Shown in pieces: positions 38,001-54,900 of a DNA stretch of 64,000 bases. A program made the position numbers and the translations under genes. This DNA comes from Apostichopus japonicus (taxonomy: Eukaryota; Echinodermata; Holothuroidea; Aspidochirotida; Stichopodidae): the NCBI RefSeq assembly GCF_037975245.1, contig NC_092571.1:9152501-9216500 (forward strand), written 5' to 3'. Under the pieces are notes generated by a model. The model worked only from the letters and a program-made list of their open reading frames with translations. It was not told where the DNA came from and did no database searches. Positions within the stretch are counted from its first letter, which is position 1; every line of letters starts with the position of its first letter.

Positions 38001-41000
38001 ATTCGTTTGATCGGTACCGCACATTCGATTGATCGGTACCGCACATTCGATATATCGGTACCGAACATTCGATTGATCGGTACCGCACATTAGATTGATC
38101 GGTACCGCACATATGATTGTTCGGTACCGCACATTCGATTGATCGGTACCGCACATTCGATTGATCGGTACCGCACATTCGATTGATCGGTACCGCACAT
38201 TCGATTGATCGGTAACGAACATTCGATTGATCGGTACCGCACATTCGATTGATCGGTATCGAACATTCGATTGATCAATACCGCACATTCGATTGATCGG
38301 TACCGCACATTCGATTCATCGGTACCGAACAATCGATTGATCGGTACCGCACATTCGATTGATCGGTACCGAACATTCGATTGATCGGTAACGCACATTC
38401 GATTGATCGGTACCGAACATTCGATTGATCGGTACCGCACATTCGATTGTTCGGTACCGCACATTCGATTGTTCGGTACCGCACATTCGATTGATCGGTA
38501 TCGAACATTCGATTGATCGGTACCGCACATTCGATTGATCGGTATTGCACATTCGATTGATCGGTACCGCACATATGATTGATCGGTACCGCACATTCGA
38601 TTGATCGGTACAACACATTCGATTGATCGGTACCGAACATTCGATTGATCGGTAACGCACATTCGATTGATCGGTACCGCACATTCGATTGATCGGTACC
38701 GAACATTCGATGATCGGTAACGCACATTCGATTGATCGGTACCGAACATTCGATTGATCGGTAACGCACATTCGATTGATCGGTACCGAACATTCGAATG
38801 ATCGGTACCGAACATTCGATTGATCGGTACCGCACATTCGATTGATCGGTACCGATCATTCGATTGATCGGTACCGCACATTCGATTGATCGGTACCGCA
38901 CATTCGATTGATCGGTACCGCACATTCGATTGATCGGTACCGCACATTCGATGCATCGGTACGGTACCGAACATTCGATTGTTCGGTATCGCACATTCGA
39001 TTGATCGGTACCGCACATTCGATTGATCGGTATCGAACATTCGATTGATCGGTACCGCACATTCGATTGATCGGTATCGCACATTCGATTGATCGGTACC
39101 GCACATATGATTGATCGGTACCGCACATTCGATTGATCGGTACAACACATTCGATTGATCGGTACCGCACATTCGATTGATCGGTACCGAACATTCGATT
39201 GATCGGTAACGCACATTCGATTGATCGGTACCGCACATTCGATTGATCGGTACCGAACATTCGATTGATCGGTAACGCACATTCGATTGATCGGTACCGA
39301 ACATTCGATTGATCGGTAACGCACATTCGATTGATCGGTACCGAACATTCGATTGATCGGTACCGAACATTCGATTGATCGGTAACGCACATTCGATTGA
39401 TCGGTACCGATCATTCGATTGATCGGTACCGCACATTCGATTGATCGGTACCGAACATTCGATTGATCGGTATCGCATATTCGATTCATCGGTGTGGTAC
39501 CGAACATTCGATTGTTCGGTATCGCACATTCGATTGATCGGTACCGCACATTCGATTGATCGGTACCGCACATTCGATTCATCGGTACCGAACATTCGAT
39601 TGATCGGTACCGCACATATGATTGTTCGGTACCGCACATTCGATTGATCGGTACCGCACATTCGATTGATCGGTACCGCACATTCGATTGATTGGTAACG
39701 AACATTCGATTGATCGCTACCGCACATTCGATTGATCGGTATCGAACATTCGATTGATCAATACCGCACATTCGATTGATCCGTACCGCACATTCGATTG
39801 ATCGGTACCGAACAATCGATTGATCGGTACCGCACATTGGATTTATCGGTACCGCACATTCGATTGTTCGGTACCGCACATTCGATTAATCGGTACCGCA
39901 CATTCGATTGATCGGTACCGAACATTCGATTGATCAATACCGCACATTCGATTGATCGGTACCGCACATTCGATTGATCGGTACCGCACATTCGATTGTT
40001 CGGTACCGCACATTCGATTGTTCGGTACCGCACATTCGATTGATCGGTATCGAACATTCGATTGATCGGTACCGCACATTCGATTAATCGGTATCGCACA
40101 TTCGATTGATCGGTACCGCACATATGATTGATCGGTACCGCACATTCGATTGATCGGTACCGATCATTCGATTAATCGGTACCGCACATTCGATTGATCG
40201 GTACCGAACATTCGATTGATCGGTAACGCACATTCGATTGATCGGTACCGCACATTCGATTGATCGGTACCGAACATTCGATTGATCGGTAACGCACATT
40301 CGATTGATCGGTACCGAACATTCGATTGATCGGTACCGAACATTCGATTGATCGGTAACGCACATTCGATTGATCGGTACCGATCATTCGATTGATCGGT
40401 ACCGCACATTCGATTGATCGGTACCGATCATTCGATTGATCGGTACCGCACATTCGATTCATCGGTACGGTACCGAACATTCGATTGTTCGGTACCGAAC
40501 ATTCGATTGATCGGTACCGCACATTCGATTGATCGGTACCGCACATTCGAATGATCGGTACCGCACATTCGATTCATCGGTACCGCACATTCGATTGATC
40601 GGTACCGCACATTCGATTGTTCGGTACCGCACATTCGATTGTTCGGTACCGCACATTCGATTGATCGGTATCGAACATTCGATTGATCGGTACCGCACAT
40701 TCGATTGATCGGTACCGCACATTCGATATATCGGTACCGAACATTCGATTGATCGGTACCGCACATTCGATTGATCGGTAACGAACATTCGGTTGATCAA
40801 TACCGCACATTCGATTGATCGGTACCGCACATTCGATTCATCGGTACCGAACAATCGATTGATCGGTACCGCACATTCGATATATCGGTACCGAACATTC
40901 GATTGATCGGTACCGCACATTCGATTGATCGGTAACGAACATTCGGTTGATCAATACCGCACATTCGATTGATCGGTACCGCACATTCGATTCATCGGTA

Positions 41001-41290
41001 CCGAACAATCGATTGATCGGTACCGAACAATCGATTGATCGGTACCGCACATTCGAATGATCGGTACCGCACATTCGATTGATCGGTATCGACCATTCGT
41101 TTGATCGGTACCGCACATTCGATTGATCGGTACCGCACATTCGATATATCGGTACCGAACAATCGAATGTTCGGTACCGCACATTCGATTGATCGGTATC
41201 GACCATTCGTTTGATCGGTACCGCACATTCGATTGATCGGTACCGCACATTCGATATATCGGTACCGAACATTCGATTGATCGGTACCGC
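35045..41290. repeat. Tandem higher-order pair, ~3.05-3.2 kb units
   Basis: About 35045-38090 is followed directly by a second version at about 38095-41290. The offset is 3,050 bp at first (35225/38275, 35787/38837), then 3,182 bp (36259/39441, 37246/40428), then 3,204 bp (37634/40838). The steps of 132 and 22 bp equal six and one monomers gained in the second unit. The first unit straddles the right edge of the 13-kb duplication, and its first 2 kb also recurs at about 22041-24105. The 1-bp-short monomer CATTCGATGATCGG marks all three (near 22651, 35655 and 38705). Confidence 0.8.
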
Positions 41291-44200
41291 ACATTAGATT
41301 GATCGGTACCGCACATTCGATTGATCGGTACCGAACATTCGATTGATCGGTAACGCACATTCGATTGATCGGTACCGAACATTCGATTGATCGGTAACGC
41401 ACATTCGATTGATCGGTACCGAACATTCGATTGATCGGTAACGCACATTCGATTGATCGGTACCGATCATTCGATTGATCGGTACCGCACATTCGATTGA
41501 TCGGTACCGAACATTCGATTGATCGGTACCGCACATTCGATTGATCGGTATCTAACATTCGATTGATCGGTACCGCACATTCGATTGATCGGTACCGCAC
41601 ATTCGATTGATCGGTACCGCACATATGATTGATCGGTACCGCACATTCGATTGATCGGTACAACACATTCGATTGATCGGTACCGCACATTCGATTGATC
41701 GGTACCGAACATTCGATTGATCGGTACCGCACATTCGATTGATCGGTACCGAACATTCGATTGATCGGTAACGCACATTCGATTGATCGGTACCGAACAT
41801 TCGATTGATCGGTAACGCACATTCGATTGATCGGTACCGAACATTCGATTGATCGGTACCGAACATTCGATTGATCGGTAACGCACATTCGATTGATCGG
41901 TACCGATCATTCGATTGATCGGTACCGCACATTCGATAGATCGGTACCGCACATTCGATTGATCGGTATCGCACATTCGATTCATCGGTGTGGTACCGAA
42001 CATTCGATTGTTCGGTATCGCACATTTGATTGATCGGTACCGCACATTCGATTGATCGGTACCGCACATTCGATTCATCGGTACCGAACAATCGATTGAT
42101 CGGAACCGCACATTCGATTGATCGGTACCGCACATATGATTGTTCGGTACCGCACATTCGATTGATCGGTACCGCACATTCGATTGATCGGTACCGCACA
42201 TTCGATTGATCGGTAACGAACATTCGATTGATCGGTACCGCACATTCGATTGATCGGTATCGAACATTCGATTGATCAATACCGCACATTCGATTGATCG
42301 GTACCGCACATTCGATTCATCGGTACCGAACAATCCATTGATCGGTACCGCACATTGGATTTATCGGTACCGCACATTCGATTGTTCGGTACCGCACATT
42401 CGATTAATCGGTACCGCACATTCGATTGATCGGTACCGAACATTCGATTGATCAATACCGCACATTCGATTGATCGGTACCGCACATTCGATTGATCGGT
42501 ACCGCACATTCGATTGTTCGGTACCGCACATTCGATTGTTCGGTACCGCACATTCGATTGATCGGTATCGAACATTCGATTGATCGGTACCGCACATTCG
42601 ATTGATCGGTATCGCACATTCGATTGATCGGTACCGCACATATGATTGATCGGTACCGCACATTCGATTGATCGGTACAACACATTCGATTGATCGGTAC
42701 CGCACATTCGATTGATCGGTACCGAACATTCGATTGATCGGTACCGCACATTCGATTGATCGGTACCGATCATTCGATTGATCGGTACCGCATATTCGAT
42801 TCATCGGTACGGTACCGAACATTCGATTGTTCGGTACCGCACATTCGATTGATCGGTACCGCACATTCGATTGATCGGTACCGCACATTCGAATGATCGG
42901 TACCGCACATTCGATTCATCGGTACCGCACATTCGATTGATCGGTACCGCACATTCGATTGTTCGGTACCGCACATTCGATTGTTCGGTACCGCACATTC
43001 GATTGATCGGTATCGAACATTCGATTGATCGGTACCGCACATTCGATTGATCGGTACCACACATTCGATATATCGGTACCGAACATTCGATTGATCGGTA
43101 CCGCACATTCGATTGATCGGTAACAAACATTCGATTGATCGGTACCGCACATTCGATTGATCGGTATCGAACATTTGATTGATCAATACCGCACATTCGA
43201 TTGATCGGTACCGCACATTCGATTCATCGGTACCGAACAATCGATTGATCGGTACCGCACATTCGATTGATCAATACCGCACATTCGATTGATCGGTACC
43301 GCACATTCGATTCATCGGTACCGAACAATCGATTGATCGGTACCGCACATTCGATTGATCGGTACCGCACATTCGATTGTTCGGTACCGCACATTCGATT
43401 AATCGGTACCGCACATTCGATTGATCGGTACCGCACATTCGATTGATCGGTACCGCACATTCGATTGTTCGGTACCGCACATTCGATTGTTCGGTACCGT
43501 ACATTCGATTGATCGGTATCGAAAATTCGATTGATCGGTACCGCACATATGATTGATCGGTACCGCACATTCGATTGATCGGTACCGCACATTCGATTGA
43601 TCGGTACCGCACATTCGATGGATCGGTATCGAACATTCGATTGATCGGTACCGCACATTCGATTGATCGGTACCGCACATTCGATATATCGGTACCGAAC
43701 ATTCGATTGATCGGTACCGCACATTAGATTGATCGGTATCGCACATTCGATTGATCGGTACCGCACATATGATTGATCGGTACCGAACATTCGATTGATC
43801 GGTATCGAACATTCGATTGATCGGTACCGCACATTCGATTGATCGGTACCGCACATATGATTGATCGGTACCGATCATTCGATTGATCGGTAAGGCACAT
43901 TCGATTGATCGGTACCGCACATTCGATTGATCGGTACCGCACATTCGATTGATCGGTACCGCACATTCGATTGATCGGTACGGTACCGCACATTCGATTG
44001 TTCGGTATCGCACATTAGTTGATCGGTACCGCACATTCGATTGATCTCTACCGCACATTCGATTGATCGGTACCGCACATTCGATTGATCGGTACCGCAC
44101 ATTCGATTGATCGGTACCGCACATTCGATTGTTCGGTACCGCACATTCGATTGTTCGGTACCGTACATTCGATTGATCGGTATCGAACATTCGATTGATC

Positions 44201-44359
44201 GGTACCGAACATTCGATTGATCGGTAACGCACATTCGATTGATCGGGACCGAACATTCGATTGATCGGTACCGCACATTCGATTGATGTGTACCGCATAT
44301 ATGATTAATCGGTACCGCACATTCGATTGATCGGTACCGAACATTCGATTGATCAATAC

Positions 44360-47300
44360 CGCACATTCGATTGATCGGAACCGCACATTCGATTGATCGG
44401 TACCGAACATTCGATTGATCGGTACCGAACATTCGATTGATCAATACCGCACATTCGATTGATCTGTACCGCACATTCGATTCATCGGTACGGTACCGAA
44501 CATTCGATTGTTCGGTACCGCACATTCGATTGATCGGTACCGCACATTCGATTCATCGGTACCGCACATTCGATTGATCGGTACCGCACATTCGATTGTT
44601 CGGTACCGCACATTCGATTGATCGGTACCGCACATTCGATTGTTCGGTACCGCACATTCGATTGTTCGGTACCGCACATTCGATTGATCGGTATCGAACA
44701 TTCGATTGATCGGTACCGCACATTCGATTGATCGGTTCCGCACATTCGACTGATCGGTACCGAACATTCGATTGATCGGTACCGCACATTCGATTGATCG
44801 GTAACGAACATTCGATTGATCGGTACCGCACATTCGATTGATCGGTACCGAACATTCGATTGATCAATACCGCACATTCGATTGATCGGTACCGCACATT
44901 CGATTCATCGGTACCGAACAATCGATTCATCGGTACCGCACATTCGATTGATCGGTACCGCACATTCGATTGATCGGTACCGCACATTCGATTGTTCGGT
45001 ACCGCACATTCGATTGATCAATACCGCACATTCGATAGATCGGTACCGCACATTCGATTCATCGGTACCGAACAATCGATTGATCGGTACCGCACATTCG
45101 ATAGATCGTTACCGCACATTCGATTGATCGGTACCGCACATTCAATTGTTCGGTACCGCACATTCGATTGTTCGGTACCGCACATTCGATTGCTCGGTAT
45201 CGAACATTCGATTGATCGGTACCGCACATTGGATTGATCGGTATCGCACATTCGATTAATCGGTATCGCACATATGATTGATCGGTACCGAACATTCGAT
45301 TGATCGGTACCGCACATTCGATTGATCGGTACCGCACATTCGATTGATCGGTACCGAACATTCGATTGATCGGTAACGCACATTCGATTGATCGGTACCG
45401 CACATTCGATTGATCGGTACCGAACATTCGATTGATCGGTAACGCACATTCGATTGATCGGTACCGCACATTCGATTGATCGGTACCGCACATTCGATTG
45501 ATCACTACCGCACATTCGATTGATCGGTTCCGAACATTCGATTGATCGGTACCGAGCAATCGATTGATCGGTACCGAACATTCGATTGATCGGTACTGAA
45601 CATTCGATTGATCGGTACCGAACATTCGATTGATCAATACCGAACATTCGATTGATCGGTAACGAACATTCGATTGATCGGTACTGCACATTCGATTGAT
45701 CGGTAACGAACATTCGATTGATCGGTACCGCACATTCGGTTGATCGGTACCGAACATTCGATTGATCAATACCGCACATTCGATTGATCGGTACCGCACA
45801 TTCGATTGATCGGTACCGCACATTCGATTGATCGGTACCGCACATTCGATTGATCGGTACCGCACATTCGGTTGATCGGTACCGCACATTCGATTGTTCG
45901 GTACCGCACATTCGATTGTTCGGTACCGCACATTCGATTGTTCGGTATCGATCATTCGATAGATAGGTACCGCACATTCGATTGATCGGTACCGCACATT
46001 CGATATATCGGTACCGAACGATTGATCGGTACCGCACATTCGATTGATCGGTATCGCACATTCGATTAATCGGTACCGCACATATGATTGATTGGTACCG
46101 CACATTCGATTGATCGGTACCGCACATTCGATTGATCGGTACCGCACATTCGATTGATCGGTACCGCACATTCGATTGATCGGTACCGAACATTCGATTG
46201 ATCGGTACCGCACATATGATTGATCGGTACCGCACATTCGATTGATCGGTAACGCACATTCGATTGATCGGTACCGAACATTCGATTGATCGGTACCGAA
46301 CATTCGATTGATCGGTAACGCACATTCGATTGATCGGTACCGAACATTCGATTGATCGGTACCGCACATTCGATTGATGTGTACCTCATATATGATTTAT
46401 CGGTACCGCACATTCGATTGATCGGTACCGCACATTCGATTGTTCGGTACCGCACATTCGATTTTTCGGTACCGCACTTTCGATTGATCGGTATCGAACA
46501 TTCGACTGATCGGTACCGCATATGCGATTGATCGGTACCGCACATTCGACTGATCGGTACCGAACATTCGATTGATCGGTACCGCACATTGGATTGATCG
46601 GTATCGCACATTCGATTAATCGGTACCGCACATATGATTGATCGGTACCGCACATTCGATTGATCGGTACCGAACATTCGATTGATCGGTACCGCACATT
46701 CGATTGATCGGTACCGAATATTCGATTGATCGGTAACGCACATTCGATTGATCGGTACCGCACATTCGATTCATCGGTACCGAACATTCGATTGATCGGT
46801 AACGCACATTCGATTGATCGGAACCGAACATTCGATTGATCGGTACCGAACATTCGATTGATCGGTAACGAACATTCGATTGATCGGTACCGATCATTCG
46901 ATTGATCGGTACCGAACATTCGATTGATCGGTACCGAACATTCGATTGATCGGTACCGATCATTCGATTGATCGGTACCGAACATTCGATTGATCAATAC
47001 CGCACATTCGATTGATCGGTACCGAACATTCGATTGATCGGTACCGAACATTCGATTGATCAATACCGCACATTCGATTGATCGGTACCGCACATTCGAT
47101 TCATCGGTATCGAACATTCGATTGATCGGTACCGCACATTCGATTGATCGGTACCGCACATTCGATTGATCGGTACCGAACATTCGATTGATCGGTACCG
47201 CACATTCGATTGATCGGTAACGAACATTCGATTGATCGGTACCGCACATTCGATTGATCGGTATCGAACATTCGATTGATCAATACCGCACATTCGATTG

Positions 47301-50300
47301 ATCGGTACCGCACATTCGATTCATCGGTACCGAACAATCGATTGATCGGTACCGCACATTCGATTGATCGGTACCGCACATTCGATTGTTCGGTACCGCA
47401 CATTCGATTAATCGGTACCGCACATTCGATTGATCGGTACCGCACATTCGATTGATCGGTACCGCACATTCGATTGATCGGTACCGCACATTCGATTGAT
47501 CGGTACCGCACATTCGATTGATCGGTACCGAACATTCGATTGATCGGTACCGCACATTCGATTGATCGGTACCGAACATTCGATTGATCGGTACCGAACA
47601 TTCGATTGATCGGTACCGAACATTCGATTGATCAATACCGCACATTCGATTGATCGGTACCGCACATTCGATTGATCGGTACGGTACCGCACATTCGATT
47701 GTTCGGTATCGCACATTAGTTGATCGGTACCGCACATTCGATTGATCTGTACCGCACATTCGATTGATCGGTACCGCACATTCGATTGATCGGTACCGCA
47801 CATTCGATTGATCGGTACCGCACATTCGATTGTTCGGTACCGCACATTCGATTGTTCGGTACCGTACATTCGATTGATCGGTATCGAACATTCGATTGAT
47901 CGGTACCGCACATTCGATTGATCAGTACCGCACATTCGATTGATCGGTACCGCACATTCGATTCATCGGTACCGCACATTCGATTGATCGGTATCGCACA
48001 TTCGATTAATCGGTACCGCACATATGATTGATCGGTACCGCACATTCGATTGATCGGTACCGCACATTCGATTGGTCGGTACCGTACATTCGATTGATCG
48101 GTACCGAACATTCGATTGATCGGTAATGCACATTCGATTGATCGGTACCGCACATTCGATTGATCGGTACCGAACATTCGATTGATCGGTAACGCACATT
48201 CGATTGATCGGGACCGAACATTCGATTGATCGGTACCGCACATTCGATTGATGTGTACCGCATATATGATTAATCGGTACCGCACATTCGATTGATCGGT
48301 ACCGAACATTCGATTGATCAATACCGCACATTCGATTGATCGGAACCGAACATTCGATTGATCGGTACCGAACATTCGATTGATCGGTACCGAACATTCG
48401 ATTGATCAATACCGCACATTCGATTGATCTGTACCGCACATTCGATTCATCGGTACGGTACCGAACATTCGATTGTTCGGTACCGCACATTCGATTGATC
48501 GGTACCGCACATTCGATTCATCGGTACCGCACATTCGATTGATCGGTACCGCACATTCGATTGTTCGGTACCGCACATTCGATTGATCGGTACCGCACAT
48601 TCGATTGTTCGGTACCGCACATTCGATTGTTCGGTACCGCACATTCGATTGATCGGTATCGAACATTCGATTGATCGGTACCGCACATTCGATTGATCGG
48701 TTCCGCACATTCGATATATCGGTACCGAACATTCGATTGATCGGTACCGCACATTCGATTGATCGGTAACGAACATTCGATTGATCGGTACCGCACATTC
48801 GATTGATCGGTACCGAACATTCGATTGATCAATACCGCACATTCGATTGATCGGTACCGCACATTCGATTCATCGGTACCGAACAATCGATTCATCGGTA
48901 CCGCACATTCGATTGATCGGTACCGCACATTCGATTGATCGGTACCGCACATTCGATTGTTCGGTACCGCACATTCGATTGATCAATACCGCACATTCGA
49001 TTGATCGGTACCGCACATTCGATTCATCGGTACCGAACAATCGATTGATCGGTACCGCACATTCGATTGATCGTTACCGCACATTCGATTGAGCGGTACC
49101 GCACATTCGATTGTTCGGTACCGCACATTCGATTGTTCGGTACCGCACATTCGATTGATCGGTATCGAACATTCGATTGATCGGTACCGCACATTGGATT
49201 GATCGGTATCGCACATTCGATTAATCGGTATCGCACATATGATTGATCGGTACCGAACATTCGATTGATCGGTACCGCACATTCGATTGATCGGTACCGC
49301 ACATTCGATTGATCGGTACCGAACATTCGATTCATCGGTAACGCACATTCGATTGATCGGTACCGCACATTCGATTGATCGGTACCGAACATTCGATTGA
49401 TCGGTAACGCACATTCGATTGATCGGTACCGCACATTCGATTGATCGGTACCGCACATTCGATTGATCACTACCGCACATTCGATTGATCGGTTCCGAAC
49501 ATTCGATTGATTGGTACCGAGCAATCGATTGATCGGTACCGAACATTCGATTGATCGGTACTGAACATTCGATTGATCGGTACCGAACATTCGATTGATC
49601 AATACCGAACATTCGATTGATCGGTAACGAACATTCGATTGATCGGTACCGCACATTCGATTGATCGGTAACGAACATTCGATTGATCGGTACCGCACAT
49701 TCGATTGATCGGTACCGAACATTCGATTGATCAATACCGCACATTCGATTGATCGGTACCGCACATTCGATTGATCGGTACCGCACATTCGATTGATCGG
49801 TACCGCACATTCGATAGATCGGTTCCGCACATTCGATTGATCGGTACCGCACATTCGATTGATCGGTACCGCACATTCGATTGATCGGAACCGCACATTC
49901 GATTGTTCGGTACCGCACATTCGATTGTTCGGTACCGCACATTGGATTGATCGGTATCGAACATTCGATTGATCGGTACCGCACATTCGATTGATCGTTA
50001 CCGCACATTCGATTAATCGGTACCGCACATTCGATTGATCGGTACCGAACATTCGATTGATCAATACCGCACATTCGATTGATCGGTACCGAACATTCGA
50101 TTGATCGGTACCGAACATTCGATTGATCGGTACCGCACATTCGATTGATCGGTACCGCACATTCGATTGATCGGTACCGCACATTCGATTGATCGGTACC
50201 GCACATTCGGTTGATCGGTACCGCACATTCGATTGTTCGGTACCGCACATTCGATTGTTCGGTACCGCACATTCGATTGTTCGGTATCGATCATTCGATA

Positions 50301-51370
50301 GATCGGTACCGCACATTCGATTGATCGGTACCGCACATTCGATATATCGGTACCGAACGATTGATCGGTACCGCACATTCGATTGATCGGTATCGCACAT
50401 TCGATTAATCGGTACCGCACATATGATTGATTGGTACCGCACATTCGATTGATCGGTACCGCACATTCGATTGATCGGTACCGAACATTCGATTGATCGG
50501 TACCGCACATTCGATTGATCGGTACCGAACATTCGATTGATCGGTACCGCACATATGATTGATCGGTACCGCACATTCGATTGATCGGTAACGCACATTC
50601 GATTGATCGGTACCGAACATTCGATTGATCGGTACCGAACATTCGATTGATCGGTACCGCACATTCGATTCATCGGTACCGAACATTCGATTGATCGGTA
50701 CCGCACATTCGATTGATGTGTACCTCATATATGATTTATCGGTACCGCACATTCGATTGATCGGTACCGCACATTCGATTGTTCGGTACCGCACATTCGA
50801 TTTTTCGGTACCGCACTTTCGATTGATCGGTATCGAACATTCGACTGATCGGTACCGCATATGCGATTGATCGGTACCTCACATTCGATTGATCGGTACC
50901 GAACATGCGATTGGTCGGTACCGCACATTGGATTGATCGGTATCGCACATTCGATTAATCGGTACCGCACATATGATTGATCGGTACCGCACATTCGATT
51001 GATCGGTACCGAACATTCGATTGATCGGTACCGCACATTCGATTGATCGGTACCGAATATTCGATTGATCGGTAACGCACATTCAATTGATCGGTACCGC
51101 ACATTCGATTCATCGGTACCGAACATTCGATTGATCGGTAACGCACATTCGATTGATCGGTACCGAACATTCGATTGATCGGTACCGAACATTCGATTGA
51201 TTGGTACCGAACATTCGATTCATCGGTAACGCACATTCGATTGATCGGTACCGAACATTCGATTGATCGGTACCGAACATTCGATTCATCGGTAACGCAC
51301 ATTCGATTGATCGGTACCGAACATTCGATTGATCGGTACCGAACATTCGATTGATCGGTACCGAACATTC
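44360..51370. repeat. Tandem higher-order pair, ~4.0-4.3 kb units
   Basis: About 44361-46000 recurs at about 48326-49965 at an offset of 3,965 bp, and about 46066-47000 recurs at about 50405-51370 at an offset of 4,339 bp. The 374-bp step equals 17 monomers. Shared rare variants include GATCACTACCGC (near 45498 and 49463), GGTACCGAGCAATCG (near 45548 and 49513), CATATGCGATTG (near 46520 and 50859) and TACCTCATATATG (near 46382 and 50721). Scattered point differences show that this pair is older than the 13-kb duplication. Confidence 0.75.
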
Positions 51371-51979
51371 GATTGATCGGTACCGATCATTCGATTGATC
51401 GGTACCGAACATTCGATTGATCAATACAGCACATTCGATTGATCGGTACCGAACATTCGATTGATCGGTACCGAACATTCGATTGATCAATACCGCACAT
51501 TCGATTGATCGGTACCGCACATTCGATTGATCGGTACCGAACATTCGATTGATCGGTACCGAACATTCGATTGATCAATACCGCACATTCGATTGATCGG
51601 TAACGAACATTCGATTGATCGGTACCGCACATTCGATTGATCGGTACCGAACATTCGATTGATCGGTACCGCACATTCGATTGATCGGTACCGCACATTC
51701 GATTGATCGGTACCGCACATTCGATTCATCGGTACCGCATATTCGATTGTTCGGTACCGCACATTCGAATGATCGGTATCGAACATTCGATTGTTCGGTA
51801 CCGCACGTTCGATTGATCGTTACCGCACATTCGATTCATCGGTACCGCACATTCGATTGATCGGTACCGAACATTCGATTGATCAATACCGCACATTCGA
51901 TTGATCGGTACCGCACATTCGATTGATCGGTACCGAACATTCGATTGATCGGTACCGCACATTCGATTGATCGGTACCG

Positions 51980-54900
51980 CACATTCGATTGTTCGGTACG
52001 GTACCGAACATTCGATTGTTCGGTATCGCACATTAGTTGATCGGTACCGCACATTCGATTGTTCGGTACGCACATTCGATTGTTCGGTACCGCACATTCG
52101 ATTGAACGGTATCGAACATTCGATTGATCGGTACCGCACATTCGATTGATCGGTACCGAACATTCGATTCATCGGTACCGAACACTCGATTGATCGGTAC
52201 CGATCATTCGATTGATCGGTACCGAACATTCGATTGATCGGTACCGAACATTCGATTGATCGGTACCGAACATTCGATTGATCGGTACCGAACATTCGAT
52301 TCATCGGTACCGAACATTCGATTCATCGGTAACGCACATTCGATTGATCAATACCGCACATTCTATTGATCGGAACCGCACATTCGATTGATCGGTACCG
52401 AACAATCGATTGATCGGTACCGCACAATCGATTGATCGGTACCGAACATTCGATTGATCGGAACCGAACATTCGATTGATCGGTACGGTACCGAACATTC
52501 GATTGTTCGGTATCGCACATTAGTTGATCGGTACCGCACATTCGATTGATCGGTACCGCACATTCGATTCATCGGTACCGAACATTGGATTGATCGGTAC
52601 CGTACATTCGATTGATCGGTACCGAACATTCGATTGATCGGTACCGCACAATCGATTGATCGGTACCGAACATTCGATTGATCGGTACCGAACATTCGAT
52701 TGATCAATACCGCACATTCGATTGATCGGTAACGAACAATCGATTGATCGGTACCGCACATTCGATTGATCGGTAACGAACATTCGATTGATCGGTACCG
52801 CACATTCGATTGATCGGTAACGAACATTCGATTGATCAATACCGCACATTCCATTGATCGGTACCGCACATTCGATTGTTCGGTACCGCACATTCGATTG
52901 TTCGGTACCGCACATATGATTGATCGGTACCGCACATTCGATTGATCGGTACAGCACATTCGATTGATCGGTACCGAACATTCGATTGATCGGTACCGAA
53001 CATTCGATTGATCGGTACCGCACATTCGATTGATCGGTACCGAAAATTCGATTGATCGGTACCGAACATTCGATTGATCGGTACCGCACATTCGATTGAT
53101 CGGTACCGAACATTCGATTGATCGGTATCGAACATTCGATTGATCGGTATCGCACATTCGATTGATCGGTACCGAACATTCGATTGATCGGTACCGCACA
53201 ATCGATTGATCGGTACCGCACATTCGATTAATCGGTACCGCACATTCGATTGATCGGTACCGATCATTCGATAGATCAATACCGCACATTCGATTGATCG
53301 GTACCGCACATTCGATTGATCGGTACCGAACATTCGATTGATCGGTACCGCACATTCGATTGATCGGTACCGCACATTCGATTGATCGGTACCGCACAAT
53401 CGATTGATCGGTACGGTACCGAACATTCGATTGTTCGATATCGCACATTAGTTGATCGGTACCGAACATTCGATTGATCGGTACCGCACATTCGATTCAT
53501 CGGTACCGCACATTCGATTGATCGGTACCGCACATTCGATTGATCGGTACCGCACATTCGATTGATCGGTACCGCACATGCGATTGATCGGTACCGCACA
53601 TTCGATTGATCGGTACCGAACAATCGATTGATCGGTAACGTACATTCGATTGATCGGTACCGCACATTCGATTGATCGGTACCGAACATTCGATTGATCG
53701 GTAACGCACATTCGATTGATCGGTACCGAACATTCGATTGATCGGTACCGAACATTCGATTCATCGGTAACGCACATTCGATTGATCGGTACCGCACATT
53801 CGATTGATCGGTACCGAACATTCGATTCATCGGTACCGAACACTCGATTGATCGGTACCGATCATTCGATTGATCGGTACCGAACATTCGATTCATCGGT
53901 ACCGAACATTCGATTGATCGGTACCGAACATTCGATTGATCGGTACCGAACATTCGATTGATCGGTACCGAACATTCGATTCATCGGTAACGCACATTCG
54001 ATTGATCAATACCGCACATTCGATTGATCGGAACCGCACATTCGATTGATCGGTACCGAACAATCGATTGATCGGTACCGCACAATCGATTGATCGGTAC
54101 CGAACATTCGATTGATCGGAACCGAACATTCGATTGATCGGTACGGTACCGAACATTCGATTGTTCGGTATCGCACATTAGTTGATCGGTACCGCACATT
54201 CGATTGATCGGTACCGCACATTCGATTCATCGGTACCGAACATTCGATTGATCGGTACCGTACATTCGATTGATCGGTACCGAACATTCGATTGATCGGT
54301 ACCGCACAATCGATTGATCGGTACCGAACATTCGATTGATCGGTACCGAACATTCGATTGATCAATACCGCACATTCGATTGATCGGTAACGAACAATCG
54401 ATTGATCGGTACCGCACATTCGATTGATCGGTAACGAACATTCGATTGATCGGTACCGCACATTCGATTGATCGGTACCGAACATTCGATTGATCAATAC
54501 CGCACATTCCATTGATCGGTACCGCACATTCGATTGTTCGGTACCGCACATTCGATTGTTCGGTACCGCACATATGATTGATCGGTACCGCACATTCGAT
54601 TGATCGGTACCGCACATTCGATTGATCGGTACCGAACATTCGATTGATCGGTACCGAACATTCGATTGATCGGTACCGCACATTCGATTGATCGGTTCCG
54701 AAAATTCGATTGATCGGTACCGAACATTCGATTGATCGGTACCGCACATTCGATTGATCGGTACCGAACATTCGATTGATCGGTATCGAACATTCGATTG
54801 ATCGGTACCGCACATTCGATTGATCGGTACCGAACATTCGATTGATCGGTATCGAACATTCGATTGATCGGTACCGCACAATCGATTGATCGGTACCGCA

